From assembly GCF_904849725.1 (NCBI RefSeq), contig NC_058521.1, forward strand, positions 142,504,744 through 142,568,743: a stretch of DNA of 64,000 bases, in the 5' to 3' direction. The notes under the pieces are model-generated. The model was not told where the DNA came from. It saw only the letters and a program-made list of their open reading frames with translations, and made no database searches. The translations under genes and the position numbers were made by a program. Shown here piece by piece: positions 20,748 to 31,330 of the stretch (the first letter of the stretch is position 1; each line of letters starts with the position of its first letter). The DNA is from Hordeum vulgare subsp. vulgare (taxonomy: Eukaryota; Streptophyta; Magnoliopsida; Poales; Poaceae).

Positions 20748-21867
20748 TCGTAGGCAGTGGGTCGGCGATAGATGAGTGTGTCGGATGTGATCCATCATGT
20801 AACAACTATAACACGGAGAGATATGTAACTATCTCCCGTTCGTCGATCTAATGTAGACATGTGTTCCATATGTAGTCATACGTGCTTAGGAAAAAGAACT
20901 TGCATAACATCTATTGTCCATCCCTCCCGTGGCAGCGGGGTCCTAATGGAAACTACGGGATATTAAGGTTCTCCTTTTAATAAAGAACCGGACCAACGCA
21001 TTAACACGTGGTGAATACACGAACTCCTCATACTATGGTCATCTCCGGGAGTGGTTCCGGCTATTGTCACTCCGGGGTTGCCGGGTCATAACACATAGTA
21101 GGTAACTACAACTTGCAAGATAGGATCTAAAACACACATATATTGACGACAACATAATAGGTTCAGATCTGGAATCATGGCACTCGGACCCTAGTGACAA
21201 GCATTAAGCATAGCCAAGTAGTAGCAACATCAATCTAGAACATAGTGGATAATAGGGATCAATCTCCGTCAAAACTAACTCGATTACATGATAGATCTCA
21301 TCCAACTCATCACCGTCCAGCAAGCCTACGATGAGATTACTCACGAACGGTAAAGAGCATCATGGAATTGTTGATGGAGGAAGGTTGATGATGACGATGG
21401 CGACGATTTCCCCTCTCCGGAGCCCGAAACGGACTCCAGATCTGCCCTCCAGATGGAAGAACAGGAGGTGGTGGCGCCTCCGTATCATAAAATGCGATGA
21501 AACCTTCTCTCTATTTTTTTCCGGGCAAGAAGGAATAAATAGAGCTGAGTTTGGGGGCGGTGGTGCCACGTGGGCCCCACAAGACCTCACGACACGACCT
21601 AGGGGGTGGCCGCGGCCTGTGGGCTTGTGGCCCACTGGCACGCCCCCTCCGGTGGATCTTTGCGCAGGTATTTTTCTTTTATTTCAGAAAAATTCTCCGT
21701 AAATTTTCAGGACATTCCGAGAACTTTTATTTCTGTACAAAAACAACATCATGGCAATTCTGCTGAAAACAACGTTAGTCCGGGTTAGTTCCATTCAAAT
21801 CATGCAAGTTAGAGTCCAAAACAAGGGCAAAAGAGTTCGGAAAAGAAGATACGACAGAGACGTATCA
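20748..21867 (-). repeat. 3' LTR of the minus-strand Athila-like element, terminally truncated
   Basis: Matches 28990-30122 with only scattered differences. The match stops near 20748, so about 450 bp present at the end of the 5' LTR (28528-28990) are missing. No target-site duplication is found between this end and 30123, which fits a deletion at the outer end. On the minus strand a CTATTTATT TATA-like box lies near 21545. Confidence 0.8.
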
Positions 21868-23820
21868 ACTCCCCCAAGCTTAAAGCCTTGCTTGTCCTTA
21901 AGCAATTCAGTTGATAAACTGAAAGAGACAAAAGAAAAACTTTGACGAACTCTGTTTGATCTTGTTGTTGCAACTATGTCTAACTCATAACCAGAATTTC
22001 AGCAAGATCACAAGCAAACCACATAAGAAAATGAGATCTAGGTCTCACGGTAAACTCATATCAATGGCATAATCAACTAGCGAGCAAATAATAATAAGTC
22101 TCGAACGTCAACACTTCAGTCAAAACAATCATGAAGCAGTACGAATAGATGGTATCTCGCTAGCTCTTTCTGAGACCGCAAAACATAAATGCACAACACC
22201 TTCAAAGACCAAGGGCTGACTAAACATTGTAATTCAAGGCAATGAAGATCCAGTCACAGTCATACTCAACACAGTTAAAAGCAAAGCATAAAAATGACAG
22301 AGGTGCTCTCTAATTGGTGCTTTTGTAAGAGGAGGATGACTCAACACGAACACAAATAGACATGCCCTTCGCAGAGGGAAGCATTGATTTGTAGAGGTGC
22401 CAGAGCTTAAGCTTTGAAAACATAGATAATAATTTTGGGTGGCATGCTTTCATTGTCAACGCAATGACTAAGAGTTCTCAACATCTTCCACGCTACACAT
22501 GCTATAGGCAGTTCCCAAAGAGAAAAGTAAAGTTTTGACTCCCCCACCACCAATCAATCACACTCCACGGCTAGGCGAATCCTCGGGTACCGTCCATACC
22601 AACATCAATCCTGGGGGAGTTTTGTTTGCAATTATCTTTTCGATTTGAGCATGGAACTGGGAATTCCAATTACCGGCCCCTTTCTCGTGAATGATAGTGA
22701 ATAAACACATAACGAGGATAACACGCCTAGCATGGAAGATACCAATAGCCCCCTGTCACCACATGAGCGGTTCGGGCATGCAAAACAAATTATTTCTTGA
22801 AGGTTTAGAGAATGGCACGTGCAAATTTACTTGGAACGGCGGGTAGATACCGCATATAGGTAGGTATGGTGGACTCATATGGAACAACTTTGGGTTTATG
22901 GAGGTGGATGCACAAGCAGTATTCCCGCTTAGTACAAGTGAAGGCTAGCAAAAGACTGGGAAGCGACCAACTAGAGAGCGACAACAGTCATCAAAATGCA
23001 TTGAGATTAAGTAAGCATTGAGTGCAAGCATGAGTAGGACATAAATCACCAAGAACATGAACATCATAGAGGCTATGTTGATTTTGTTTCAACTACATGC
23101 GTGAACATGCGCCAAGTCAAGCCACTTGAAACATTAAAAGGAGGATACCATCCTATCATACTACAACACAGTCATCTCAACATTCATGTGGGCATCCAAG
23201 ACAAACCATTATAAGCTCCTAGCTAAGTAAGTATGGCATAAGCAACTATGATCTCTAAGTTGTCATTGCAAACATGTTTCTCTCACAAGAAAGCTGAATC
23301 AGGCATGATGAGCTAGTCATATTTACAAAAACAAAATAGATCGAGTTCATACCAGCTTTTCCAGGCTTAGTCACTTCATCATATATCATCATTATTGCCT
23401 TTCACTTGCACGACCGAACGATGTGAACAATAATAAGAGTGCTCGTGCATTGGACTAAAGCTGGAATATGCAGGCAAACACAAAGGAGAAGACAAAGTAA
23501 TATGGCTCTTTGAAAGCTAAACAGATATGCATGCAAGAGCCACTAAACATTGTAACCAATATCTTCTACCTTGACCCAAAGAAAAAGAAAACTATTTACA
23601 CGGGAAAGCTCCCAACAAGCAAAAGAATAAAAAAAAATATTTTTGGGTTTTCTCAAACTAGACAGACACACGAAAAGAAAACGAGAAAAAGATATAAACT
23701 AACATGGATGATACAGTGGCAAAGTGTGAACACCGGCTAAAAAAGTGAAAGCATAAGCACGAATGTAATGTCGGTGAGAACACGTACTCCCCCAAGCTTA
23801 GGCTTTTGGCCTAAGTTGGT
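21868..23820 (-). other. Non-coding 3' interior of the Athila-like element
   Basis: About 1.95 kb between the second ORF and the 3' LTR, without open frames of interest. The polypurine tract AAGCTTGGGGGAGT (minus strand) lies at 21868-21881. A second near-identical copy (AAGCTTGGGGGAGT) sits at about 23787-23800, directly behind the second ORF. Confidence 0.75.
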
Positions 23821-24891
23821 CTACTCCCAAGGAGGGAAATAACCAGCTCCGGGGTACTCCGGAGTGGACTGAGGATGCCACTGCTGTGTGAGCTCCTCTG
23901 GCTCCCACTGATAAACTGGCGTCTGGTACTCGACTGGTGGCTCGGGCACGGGCACCTGTGGTTGGGCTAAGCCCCAATATGCGTAGATGTCCGAGGGCAT
24001 AATAATGTACCTGCCTGCATGAAGATTGAACAAAGAAGGAGCAGGCAAAGTAATAGTCTCACGAGTACCCTGACTAAATACCAGGTTATAAATCATCCTT
24101 CTATTTATATCTCTATCAAGAAAGTCATGGCGAACCATGCTGTCGTAATCTAGATATCTCTCAGGAAGAAGAATCTCTTCTTCCTCCTCCAGTCTAATAG
24201 GCATCTCAAAGTGTCTGGAAAGACGAGTAGCATAGATACCTCCATAGACAACACCTTTATAACGGTTCAGGTTCAACCGTTGAGATACTATAGCGCCCAA
24301 GCTATAAGTTTTATCGTTATAAAGGGCTTCGCACAAGACCGCAAGATCTGGGGAACTAAGTGACCCAGCTTTCCCACGACCAATCAAACATTTTCCCACA
24401 AAAAGTGAGAAGTACCAAAGCACGGGAAAATGAATGCTAGCAGCTCTAGCGCAAGACACTCCTCTCTCCTCTCCTACAACAATTGTACCGATGAAATCTT
24501 CCAAGTCCCGTGGACGAGGTTCATGAATATCCCCAATGTAAGGTAATTTGCAAACATTGCAGAAATCCTGGAGTGACATGCGCTGGGGGATATCATAAAG
24601 TTCGAACTCAACCATAGGAGGATTCTTCCTCGGATAGAAGTTAAAGCTTTGTACGAATATATTAGTGAGGAGGAGGTATTGTGGACACTTATCTTCAACG
24701 AAGGCGGTGAGGCCTGCGTTTTCCACCAAGTGATAAAAGTCCTCATAAATTCCAGCGGCGCGTAAGAACACGTCGCTTGGCCACTCGCACGCTCGAACTT
24801 CTGCGACTCGAGGGACCAAATACTTGGGCTTCTTCTCACTCCCATCCTCCTTGGGGTCACGGCTTGAAGAGCCTCTTAAGAACCTCCTCAT
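23821..24891 (-). CDS. Athila ORF1-like protein, intact second ORF, 356 aa
   Basis: An uninterrupted 356-codon frame. Residues about 25-290 resemble the Athila ORF1/plant-mobile-domain-like family of gypsy elements: CEWPSDVFL, VENAGLTAFVEDKCPQYLLLTNIFVQ split over residues 35-85, VEFELYDIPQRMSLQDFCNVC near 95-115, then HFPVLWYFSLFVGKCLIGRG and YSLGAIVSQRLNLN. The C-terminus is Pro, Gln and Tyr rich (PQVPVPEPPVEYQTPVYQ). It has no signal peptide or convincing membrane segment, so an envelope role is not supported, and its true function is unknown. It lies downstream of gag-protease where other elements keep pol or env. It is preceded by a U3-like promoter copy and consensus splice sites (see findings). 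It remains open although gag is broken. Confidence 0.8.
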   Translation of the reverse strand: MRRFLRGSSSRDPKEDGSEKKPKYLVPRVAEVRACEWPSDVFLRAAGIYEDFYHLVENAGLTAFVEDKCPQYLLLTNIFVQSFNFYPRKNPPMVEFELYDIPQRMSLQDFCNVCKLPYIGDIHEPRPRDLEDFIGTIVVGEERGVSCARAASIHFPVLWYFSLFVGKCLIGRGKAGSLSSPDLAVLCEALYNDKTYSLGAIVSQRLNLNRYKGVVYGGIYATRLSRHFEMPIRLEEEEEILLPERYLDYDSMVRHDFLDRDINRRMIYNLVFSQGTRETITLPAPSLFNLHAGRYIIMPSDIYAYWGLAQPQVPVPEPPVEYQTPVYQWEPEELTQQWHPQSTPEYPGAGYFPPWE

Positions 24892-24909
24892 CTTTTCCCT
24901 TTTCTATCT

Positions 24910-25132
24910 CTGAATTTTTTTAGTGATTCTAAGGAAAAGTGAACAAGGCTCAACAAGACTCGTAGCAACTACTCCCACAAGTGCCTAGAGACCATATTAC
25001 GCATCAAAACTACTTGAGACCAGCTAAAATTAGCATGCAAAGCTCAAGAACATGGTCACCAAGGCAGCAAAAATACGCGGAGTATAAGGCACTAGAGCAA
25101 AAACTAATTGGACCAATGGAGGAGTCACTTAC
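24910..25132 (-). other. Possible 5'-UTR intron of the second Athila-like ORF (223 bp)
   Basis: On the minus strand a near-consensus donor (TTG/GTAAGTGA, GT at 25132-25131) and an acceptor (AAAATTCAG, AG at 24911-24910) precede the ATG at 24891 by 18 nt. The removed stretch is AT-rich with stops. This was chosen by eye and is not supported by transcript data. Confidence 0.4.
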
Positions 25133-25279
25133 CAAGGAGTAATTTCCCCAAAACATCTCGGAGAATGGTGATTTGAGCAAAGAGATCGAAAATCCCAGCA
25201 AGAGGAGCAAGAACACGAGTTTGAGCTGCGAAACTATTTTTTCTGGAGGTAGGAGAAGGAGATAAGAGCAAGGATGAGT

Positions 25280-25470
25280 GGAGGGGGTGCCTGTGGGCCC
25301 CACAAGCCTGGGTGGCGCGGCCATGGGCTGCCCGCGCCCCAAGGGCTTGTGGCCCACTAGTGTGGCCCCAGACAAGCTCTTTGTCTCAGAATTTTTCAAA
25401 AATTCCAGAAAAAAATCATACTTGATTTTCAGGACGTTCGGAGAACTTTTATTTTTGGGGTACTTTTCCA
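25280..25470 (-). promoter_or_regulatory. LTR U3-like segment inside the Athila-like interior
   Basis: In plus-strand order this segment shares with the LTR (about 21560-21745) GTGGGCCCCACAAG, a CGCGGCC block, GGGCTTGTGGCCCACT, a CCAGAAAAA block, GATTTTCAGGAC and TTCGGAGAACTTTTATTT. It is therefore a diverged internal copy of the LTR upstream-promoter region, placed between the protease and the second ORF. Confidence 0.65.
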
Positions 25471-25682
25471 CCGGACGCTAAAACAGAAAACAGAGAAAAG
25501 TAAACTAAACCTATCATTTTTCTTCTAAGCAACCGAAGGTGAAAGCTTGGAACAGAGGTTTGTGACTCCTCGATTCATCCATCTCATGGTCATCAAAAGA
25601 AAATCCGCCAATGAGGTTGATCAAGTCTCCTCGACAAACCTTTTTGAATCGCAAAAGAGAACGGAGAATTTTCAAATAGTCA

Positions 25683-28459
25683 CTAGGTCACCTCAATGGG
25701 GATGTGTATCTCCCCAACAAGCAAATCATACTTCATCTTGACACGAGGAATAGGGCATTCAAAGCTCCCAATAAGAATCGATGAAGTTTCTTTGATAGCA
25801 TTGATGCAATGTACTCGATATTGTTTCTTCGGAAAGTGCACCGTATGCCCATTACCGTTGACATGGAAAGTGACATTGCCTTTGTTGCAATCTATAACAG
25901 CCCCTGCAGTGTTTAAAAAGGGTCTTCCGAGGATGACCTCCATGGCATCGTCCTCGGGAATATCCAAGATAACAAAGTCTGTTAAGATAGTGACGTCAGC
26001 AACCACAACAGGCACATCCTCGCAAATGCCAAAAGGGAAAGCAGTTGATTTGTCGGCCATTTGCAGAGAGATTTTAGTGGGTGTCAACTTATCCAGTTGA
26101 AGTCTACGATAAAGAGAGAGAGGCATACCACTAACACCGACTCCAAGGTCACATAAAGCAGTTCTAACGTAGTTACCTTTAATGGAGCAAGGTATAGTGG
26201 GCACACCGGGGTCACCTAGTTTTTTAGGAGTTCCACCCTTGAAGGTATAATTAGCAAGCATGGTGGAAATCTCAACCTCAGGTATCCTCCTCTTATTAGT
26301 CACAATATCCTTCATGTACTTAGCATAAGGAGACATTTTGAGCATATCTGTCAAACGCATTTGCAGAAAGACTGGTCTGATCATGTCAACAAATCGCTCA
26401 AAATCCTCATCATCCTTTTTCTTGGATGGTTTGGGAGGAAAGGGCATAGGTTTCTGAACCCATGGTTCCCTTTCTTTACCATGCTTCCTAGCAGTGAAGT
26501 CATTCTTATCGTATCTCTTAGTCTTAGGCTGTGGGTTATCAAGATCAACAGGTTCAATTTCCACATCCTTATCATTGCTAGATTGAGCTTCTTCATGAAC
26601 ATCACTATTGATATTATCATTAGGCTCATGTTCATCACCAGATTGTGTTTTAGCATCAGAGACAGAGGCATCGTTTGGACTCTCAGGTGTAGCAGCAACA
26701 GGGTTGCTAGCATGCAGGTTTCTATCATCTTTCTTCTTCTTTCTAGGATGACTAGGTGCATCAGTGCTAACTCCTTGAGAATCTTGTTCAATCCTCTTCG
26801 GATGACCCTCAGGATACAGAGGTTCCTGGGTCATTCTACCGCCTCTAGTAACGACTCTAACAGAATTGTCATTCAACTCATTGAGCAAGTCATTCTGAGC
26901 TTTAAGTACTTGTTCTACCTGAGTAGTAACCATAGAGGCATGTTTACTCAGAAGCTTAAGATCATTGACATTTCTGTCCACACAAGCACTTAAATGACTA
27001 AGCATACGAGCATTCTTTTCCCATTGTCTGCTAACATAATCATTGAAACTCTGTTGTTTGGCAACGAAGTTATCAAATTCATCCATGCATAAGCTAGCAG
27101 GTTTATCAAAAGGAATATCACTCTCATCAAACCTACGCAGAGAATTTACTTCTACTACCTGTATCGGGTTATCAACACCATGGATCTCTTCGATAGGTAG
27201 TAGTTTTTTGACATCTTCAGATTTAATGCCTTTCTCTCGCATAGATTTCTTGGCTTCTTGCATATCTTCAGGACTAAGGAATAGAATACCTCTTTTCATC
27301 GGAGTTGGCTTAGGAGGTGGTTCGGGAATAGTCCAAGCATTCTCATTGCACAAGATGTTATTCAGTAGAATCTCAACTTGTTCTACGGTTCGTTCCCTAA
27401 AAACACAACCGGCACAACTATCTAGGTGGTCCTTGGAAGCATCGGTAAGTCCATTATAGAAGATATCAAGTATTTCATTCTTCTCAAGAGGGTGATCAGG
27501 CAAAGCATTCAGTAGCTAGACGAGCCTCCCCCAAGCTTGTGGGAGACTCTCTTCCTCAGCTTGAGCAAAGTTGTATATTTCCTGCAAGGCAGCTTGCTTC
27601 TTATGGGCAGGGAAATATTTTTCAGAGAAGTAGTAGACCATATCCTGGGGGCTACGCACACAACCAGGAGCAAGAGAAGTGAACCAAGTCTTAGCATCAT
27701 CCTTTAGCGAGAAAGGAAACAACTTGAGGATATAGTAGTGGCTGATCTTTTCCTAACTAGTGAATAGGGTGGCTATATCATGCAGTTTGGTAAGATGGGC
27801 TACAACCGTTTCAGACTCATAACCGTGAAAAGGATCAGATTCGACCAGAGTTATTAACTCAGGGTCGACAGAGAATTCATAATCCTTATCGGTCACAAAG
27901 ATAGGCTAAGTAGCAAACTTTGGGTCGTATTTCATCCTAGCGTTCAGAGATTTTTCTTTCCACTTGCGCTGTAGTTTCTCAACATCATAGCTATCCTTAC
28001 ATGCAAGAAAGTCCTCAGCTATCTCTCCCTCCATAACATAGCGCGTATCAGGCATAGCAGGCATAGTAACAGGTTCTACTTCAATAGTATCAACAGTTTC
28101 AGAAGTATCATCACATCTAGCAGCAATTCTAGCAATTTTTGCATCAAGGAAGCACCTAGTGGCAAAGTAATATCTAGCATAGCATCATCAGGCATAGTAT
28201 CAAGCATAGCATCATCAGGCATAGTATCAAGCATAGCATCATCAGGCATAGTATCAAGCATAACATCATCATAAGCATCATGGGCAAGAGAAGTAGCATC
28301 ATCAAGCACAGGCCACATATCAAGATTTCTAGCAGGAGGCGATGTCGCAAACTTACTCATAACTGAAGGTGAATCAAGTGCAGAGCTAGATGGCAGTTCC
28401 TTACCTGTCCTCGTAGTGGAAGGCAAGATTTCAGTTCTTGGATCTTTCGGATTCCTCAT
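25683..28459 (-). pseudogene. Athila-like gag and protease-like domain, broken
   Basis: The frame starts at an ATG (28459; MRNPKDPRTE) and runs to a stop at 25683, with a frameshift near 28150 and stops at about 27905, 27755 and 27517. A capsid-like core (FPFSLKDDAKTWFTSLAPG) lies near 27720-27670, and a long Asp/Glu/Lys-rich linker follows at 26900-26400. At the C-terminal end a retropepsin-like domain has ALCDLGVGVSGMP in place of the usual DTG/DSG and VILGRPFL as the flap-end motif. The product would form the particle and process gag. A 9-residue repeat (MLDTMPDDA) occurs near the N-terminus. Confidence 0.85.
28180..28270 (-). repeat. 27-bp tandem repeat within gag (9-residue repeat)
   Basis: The unit GCATCATCAGGCATAGTATC plus AAGCATA repeats about three and a half times. 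On the coding strand this encodes MLDTMPDDA repeats. Unit length is a multiple of three, so the frame is kept. Confidence 0.9.
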
Positions 28460-28509
28460 AGTGACTAGCACACGTCAATCCCAAGTGACTCAGAGAATAT
28501 AGCTGTTCT

Positions 28510-28527
28510 TCCTCGGCAACGGCGCCA
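28510..28527 (-). promoter_or_regulatory. Primer binding site of the minus-strand Athila-like element
   Basis: The minus strand reads TGGCGCCGTTGCCGAGGA, the same type as the two sites of the plus-strand Athila-like element (TGGCGCCGTTGCCGGGGA). Complementarity to the 3' end of tRNA-Asp is established for this PBS type. Its position sets the inner edge of the 5' LTR. Confidence 0.85.
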
Positions 28528-30122
28528 GAAAAATGTCTTGATAACCCACAAGTGTAGGGGATCGCAACAGTTTTCGAGGGTAGAGTATTCGACCCAAATT
28601 TTTTGATTCGCTTCAAGGGGAAACAAAAGAATATTCTCAAGTATTAGCAGCTGAGTTTCTCAGATTCAACCACACCTGAAAGATTAGTGTCTGCAAGCAA
28701 AGTATCAGTAGCAAAGTAGTATGATAGCAACGGTGTCAGAAACAGAACTGTTGACGGCAGACTATTCCTAACTGTCATATCAATGGCGCCAATAAGTTGC
28801 ACGTGGGAGGGGAACTATTCTTTCCGGACAACGGTGTCGAAAAAGTCTTGCAACAAGTAACAGCAAAGTAGCAAGGAACAACAGTAGCAGCAGAGTAACA
28901 ACAGTAGCAACAATAGTAACAACAGCAGAGTGACCCAATCCCTTTTGTAGCAAGGGACAAGCCTGGACAAAGTAACGTAGCAAGGACCAATAGTAAAAGA
29001 CTCGTCGGTAGTGGATCGGTGATGGATGAGTGTGCCGGATGTGATTCATCATGTAACAGCTATAACACAGAGAGATATGTAACTAGCTCCCGTTCGTCGA
29101 TCTAATGTAGGCATGTATTCCGTATGTAGTCATACGTGCTTAGGGAAAAGAGCTTGCATGACATCTATTGTCCATCCCTCCTATGGCAGCGGGGTCCTAA
29201 TGGAAACTACGGGATATTAAGGTTCTCCTTTTAATAAAGAACCAGACCAACACATTAACACGTGGTGAATACATGAATTCCTCATACTATGGTCATCTTC
29301 GGGAGTGGTTCCGGCTATTGTCACTCCGGGGTTGCCGGGTCATAACACATAGTAGGTAACTACAACTTGCAAGATAGGATCTAAAACACACATATATTGG
29401 CGACAACATAATAGGTTCAGATCTGAAATCATGGCACTCGGGCCCTAGTGACAAGCATTAAGCATAGCCAAGTAGTAGCAACATCAATCTAGAACATAGT
29501 GGATACTAGGGATCAATCCCCGTCAAAACTAACTCGATTACATGATTGATCTCATCCAACTCATCACCATCCAGCAAGCCTACAATGACATTACTCACGA
29601 ACGGTGAAGAGCATCATGGAATTGTTGATGGAGGAAGGTTGATGATGACGATGGCGACGATTTCCCCTCTCCGGAGCCCGAAATGGACTCCAGATCTTCC
29701 CTCCAGATGAAGAACAGGAGGTGGCGGCGCCTCCGTATTGTAAAACGCGATGAAACCTTCTCTCTGATTTTTTTCTGGGTGAGACGGAATAAATAGAGCT
29801 GAGTTTGGGGGCGGTGGTGCCACGTGGGCCCCACAAGCCCTCATGGCGCGGCCTAGGGCGGTGGCCGCGGCCTGTGGGCTTGTGGCCCACTAGCACGCCC
29901 CCTCCGGTGGATCTTTGCGCAGGTATGTTTCTTTTATTCCAGAAAAATTCTCCTTAAATTTTCAGGACATTCCGAGAAATTTTATTTTTGCACAAAAACA
30001 ACACCATGGCAATTCTGCTGAAAACAACTTTAGTCCGGGTTAGTTCCATTCAAATCATGCAAGTTAGAGTCCAAAACAAGGGCAAAAGAGTTCGGAAAAG
30101 TAGATACGACGGAGACGTATCA
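28528..30122 (-). repeat. 5' LTR of the minus-strand Athila-like element
   Basis: Starts TGATACGTCTCC (minus strand, at 30122) and is taken to run to the primer binding site, giving about 1.6 kb. This agrees with the 1.57 kb LTR of the plus-strand relative at 41329-42896. A TATA-like CTATTTATTCC (minus strand) is near 29785. Confidence 0.8.
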
Positions 30123-30736
30123 AGGGGGCGCCACTCCCGCTCGTGTTGTAACGCAACAACTGGAGGCAGCCGGTGCTACAATGCAACATGAAGAAGAAGG
30201 CCGGAGGAGACCGCCGCTCGATGTCAGCGCTGCAACGCAATAGAAAGGGAGGCCAGAGGTGGAGCCACACTCCATCAGTGTTGCAACACAACACGAAGAA
30301 GCGACTGCCCGCGACCGCCGCCGCTCGTTGCCGATGGTGCAATGCAACACGAATTGGAAGGCCGAACGCGGCCGCCGCTCGCCGAAGGTGCTTCAACATA
30401 GCACACAAGGGAGGTGGAAACGTGACATTGTAAGGAGCCGCCTGGTGCTACGATGCAACTTCGACGACTTGGTGCTCCTACTATTGTGATGCAGCACTCC
30501 GGATGCTGCGACCTAGCGTCACTGCGATGACTTCCCGACAATGCTACATGGCGGCTAAGAATTAGGAGCAATGATTTTGCGGGGGGTGGGGACACGCGTT
30601 GATGTAGAACAAAATGCGAGATGCATTGATGCGATGTGTGGATGATGACCCGGGCGTTTGCGTTGACTGGATCGAACGACTGCGTATGGAAGGATTTGAC
30701 GGCTGATGAACCGACTGATTTCAGTCGGTTGATTTG
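30123..30736. mobile_element. Mutator-like non-autonomous element, right part
   Basis: Continuation of 20366-20747. It contains GCTGCAACGCAA, GTTGCAACACAAC and GCTACAATGCAAC repeats in a GC-rich setting. It ends with the inverted partner of the left terminus, and the terminal region itself holds a short palindrome (ACCGACTGATTTCAGTCGGT at about 30701-30720). No coding sequence is present. Confidence 0.5.
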
Positions 30737-31330
30737 TAGCAGTCGTCATTGAAAAATGTACAACTCGACCACTGGAAAACGTCCAAACCAATTTGTTTCC
30801 TTCCATCACATTGCAAACTATACTGCGGTATTTCTTATTTTTAAGAGTATGCAAACTGCATGTCACAACTTTATAGAAGAAGAAAAATTTAAGTACAAAA
30901 TAACTACCACTCGGTACGAACAACGGGCGTAGCCCAAGTCCACATCCGGCTAGTCTAAGGACAACCACACATGACAACACACTACAACGCAAAAGTGCCT
31001 ATCCAAAACATAAAGCCTCGTTGCATCTTGACTGAAGTCGGCCATCCTTGAAGAACCGACCCGAAGAAGGCACCGTCTTGAAATCACCGGCAATGGACAT
31101 ACCTTGCACTCGAGCAGAACGACCAGGGCAATGACAAACACCGGAGGAGCGCAACATAGGATCACCATGTATCCCGACATGATGCTCTCAACAGAGGGAC
31201 GGCGTCGAAGACACCAACATCGTGTCGGTCCTGCATCGAATCAAGGCTTTTGCCCAAAGACAATTGCCAACACCAAGCAGGCGAGGGAAATTGTCGACAT
31301 TCTGGGAACACAGGATCACCATGTACCCAG
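30737..31330. other. Unassigned repeat-like sequence
   Basis: I recognise no gene or clear element here. A 14-bp word AGGATCACCATGTA occurs at 31158 and again at 31312. Some of this may belong to the LTR that follows, whose left end I cannot place. Confidence 0.3.

Larger units (their letters stand above)
20748..30122 (-). mobile_element. Athila-like Ty3-gypsy retrotransposon lacking RT and integrase (minus strand)
   Basis: The 5' LTR lies at the right (28528-30122) and a shortened 3' LTR at the left (20748-21867). A tRNA-Asp-type PBS (TGGCGCCGTTGCCGAGG, minus strand, 28527-28510) is adjacent to the 5' LTR, and a polypurine tract AAGCTTGGGGGAG is adjacent to the 3' LTR. The interior encodes gag plus a protease-like domain (25683-28459) and an intact Athila-type second ORF (23821-24891). 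I find no reverse transcriptase, RNase H or integrase motif, so it would depend on partner elements. The LTR style (TGATACGTCTC start) places it in the very abundant Triticeae Sabrina/WHAM/Fatima group. The exact family name is not asserted. Confidence 0.88.

Noticed and set aside
20415..20805. Several 84-122 codon frames upstream of UBL5
   Set aside because: They lie in the repetitive GGCTGCAATGGAG region of the Mutator-like element and have no domain or splice support.
23821..24891. Envelope protein of an infectious retrovirus-like element
   Set aside because: No signal peptide, cleavage site or membrane segment is visible. The sequence fits the Athila ORF1-like family instead.
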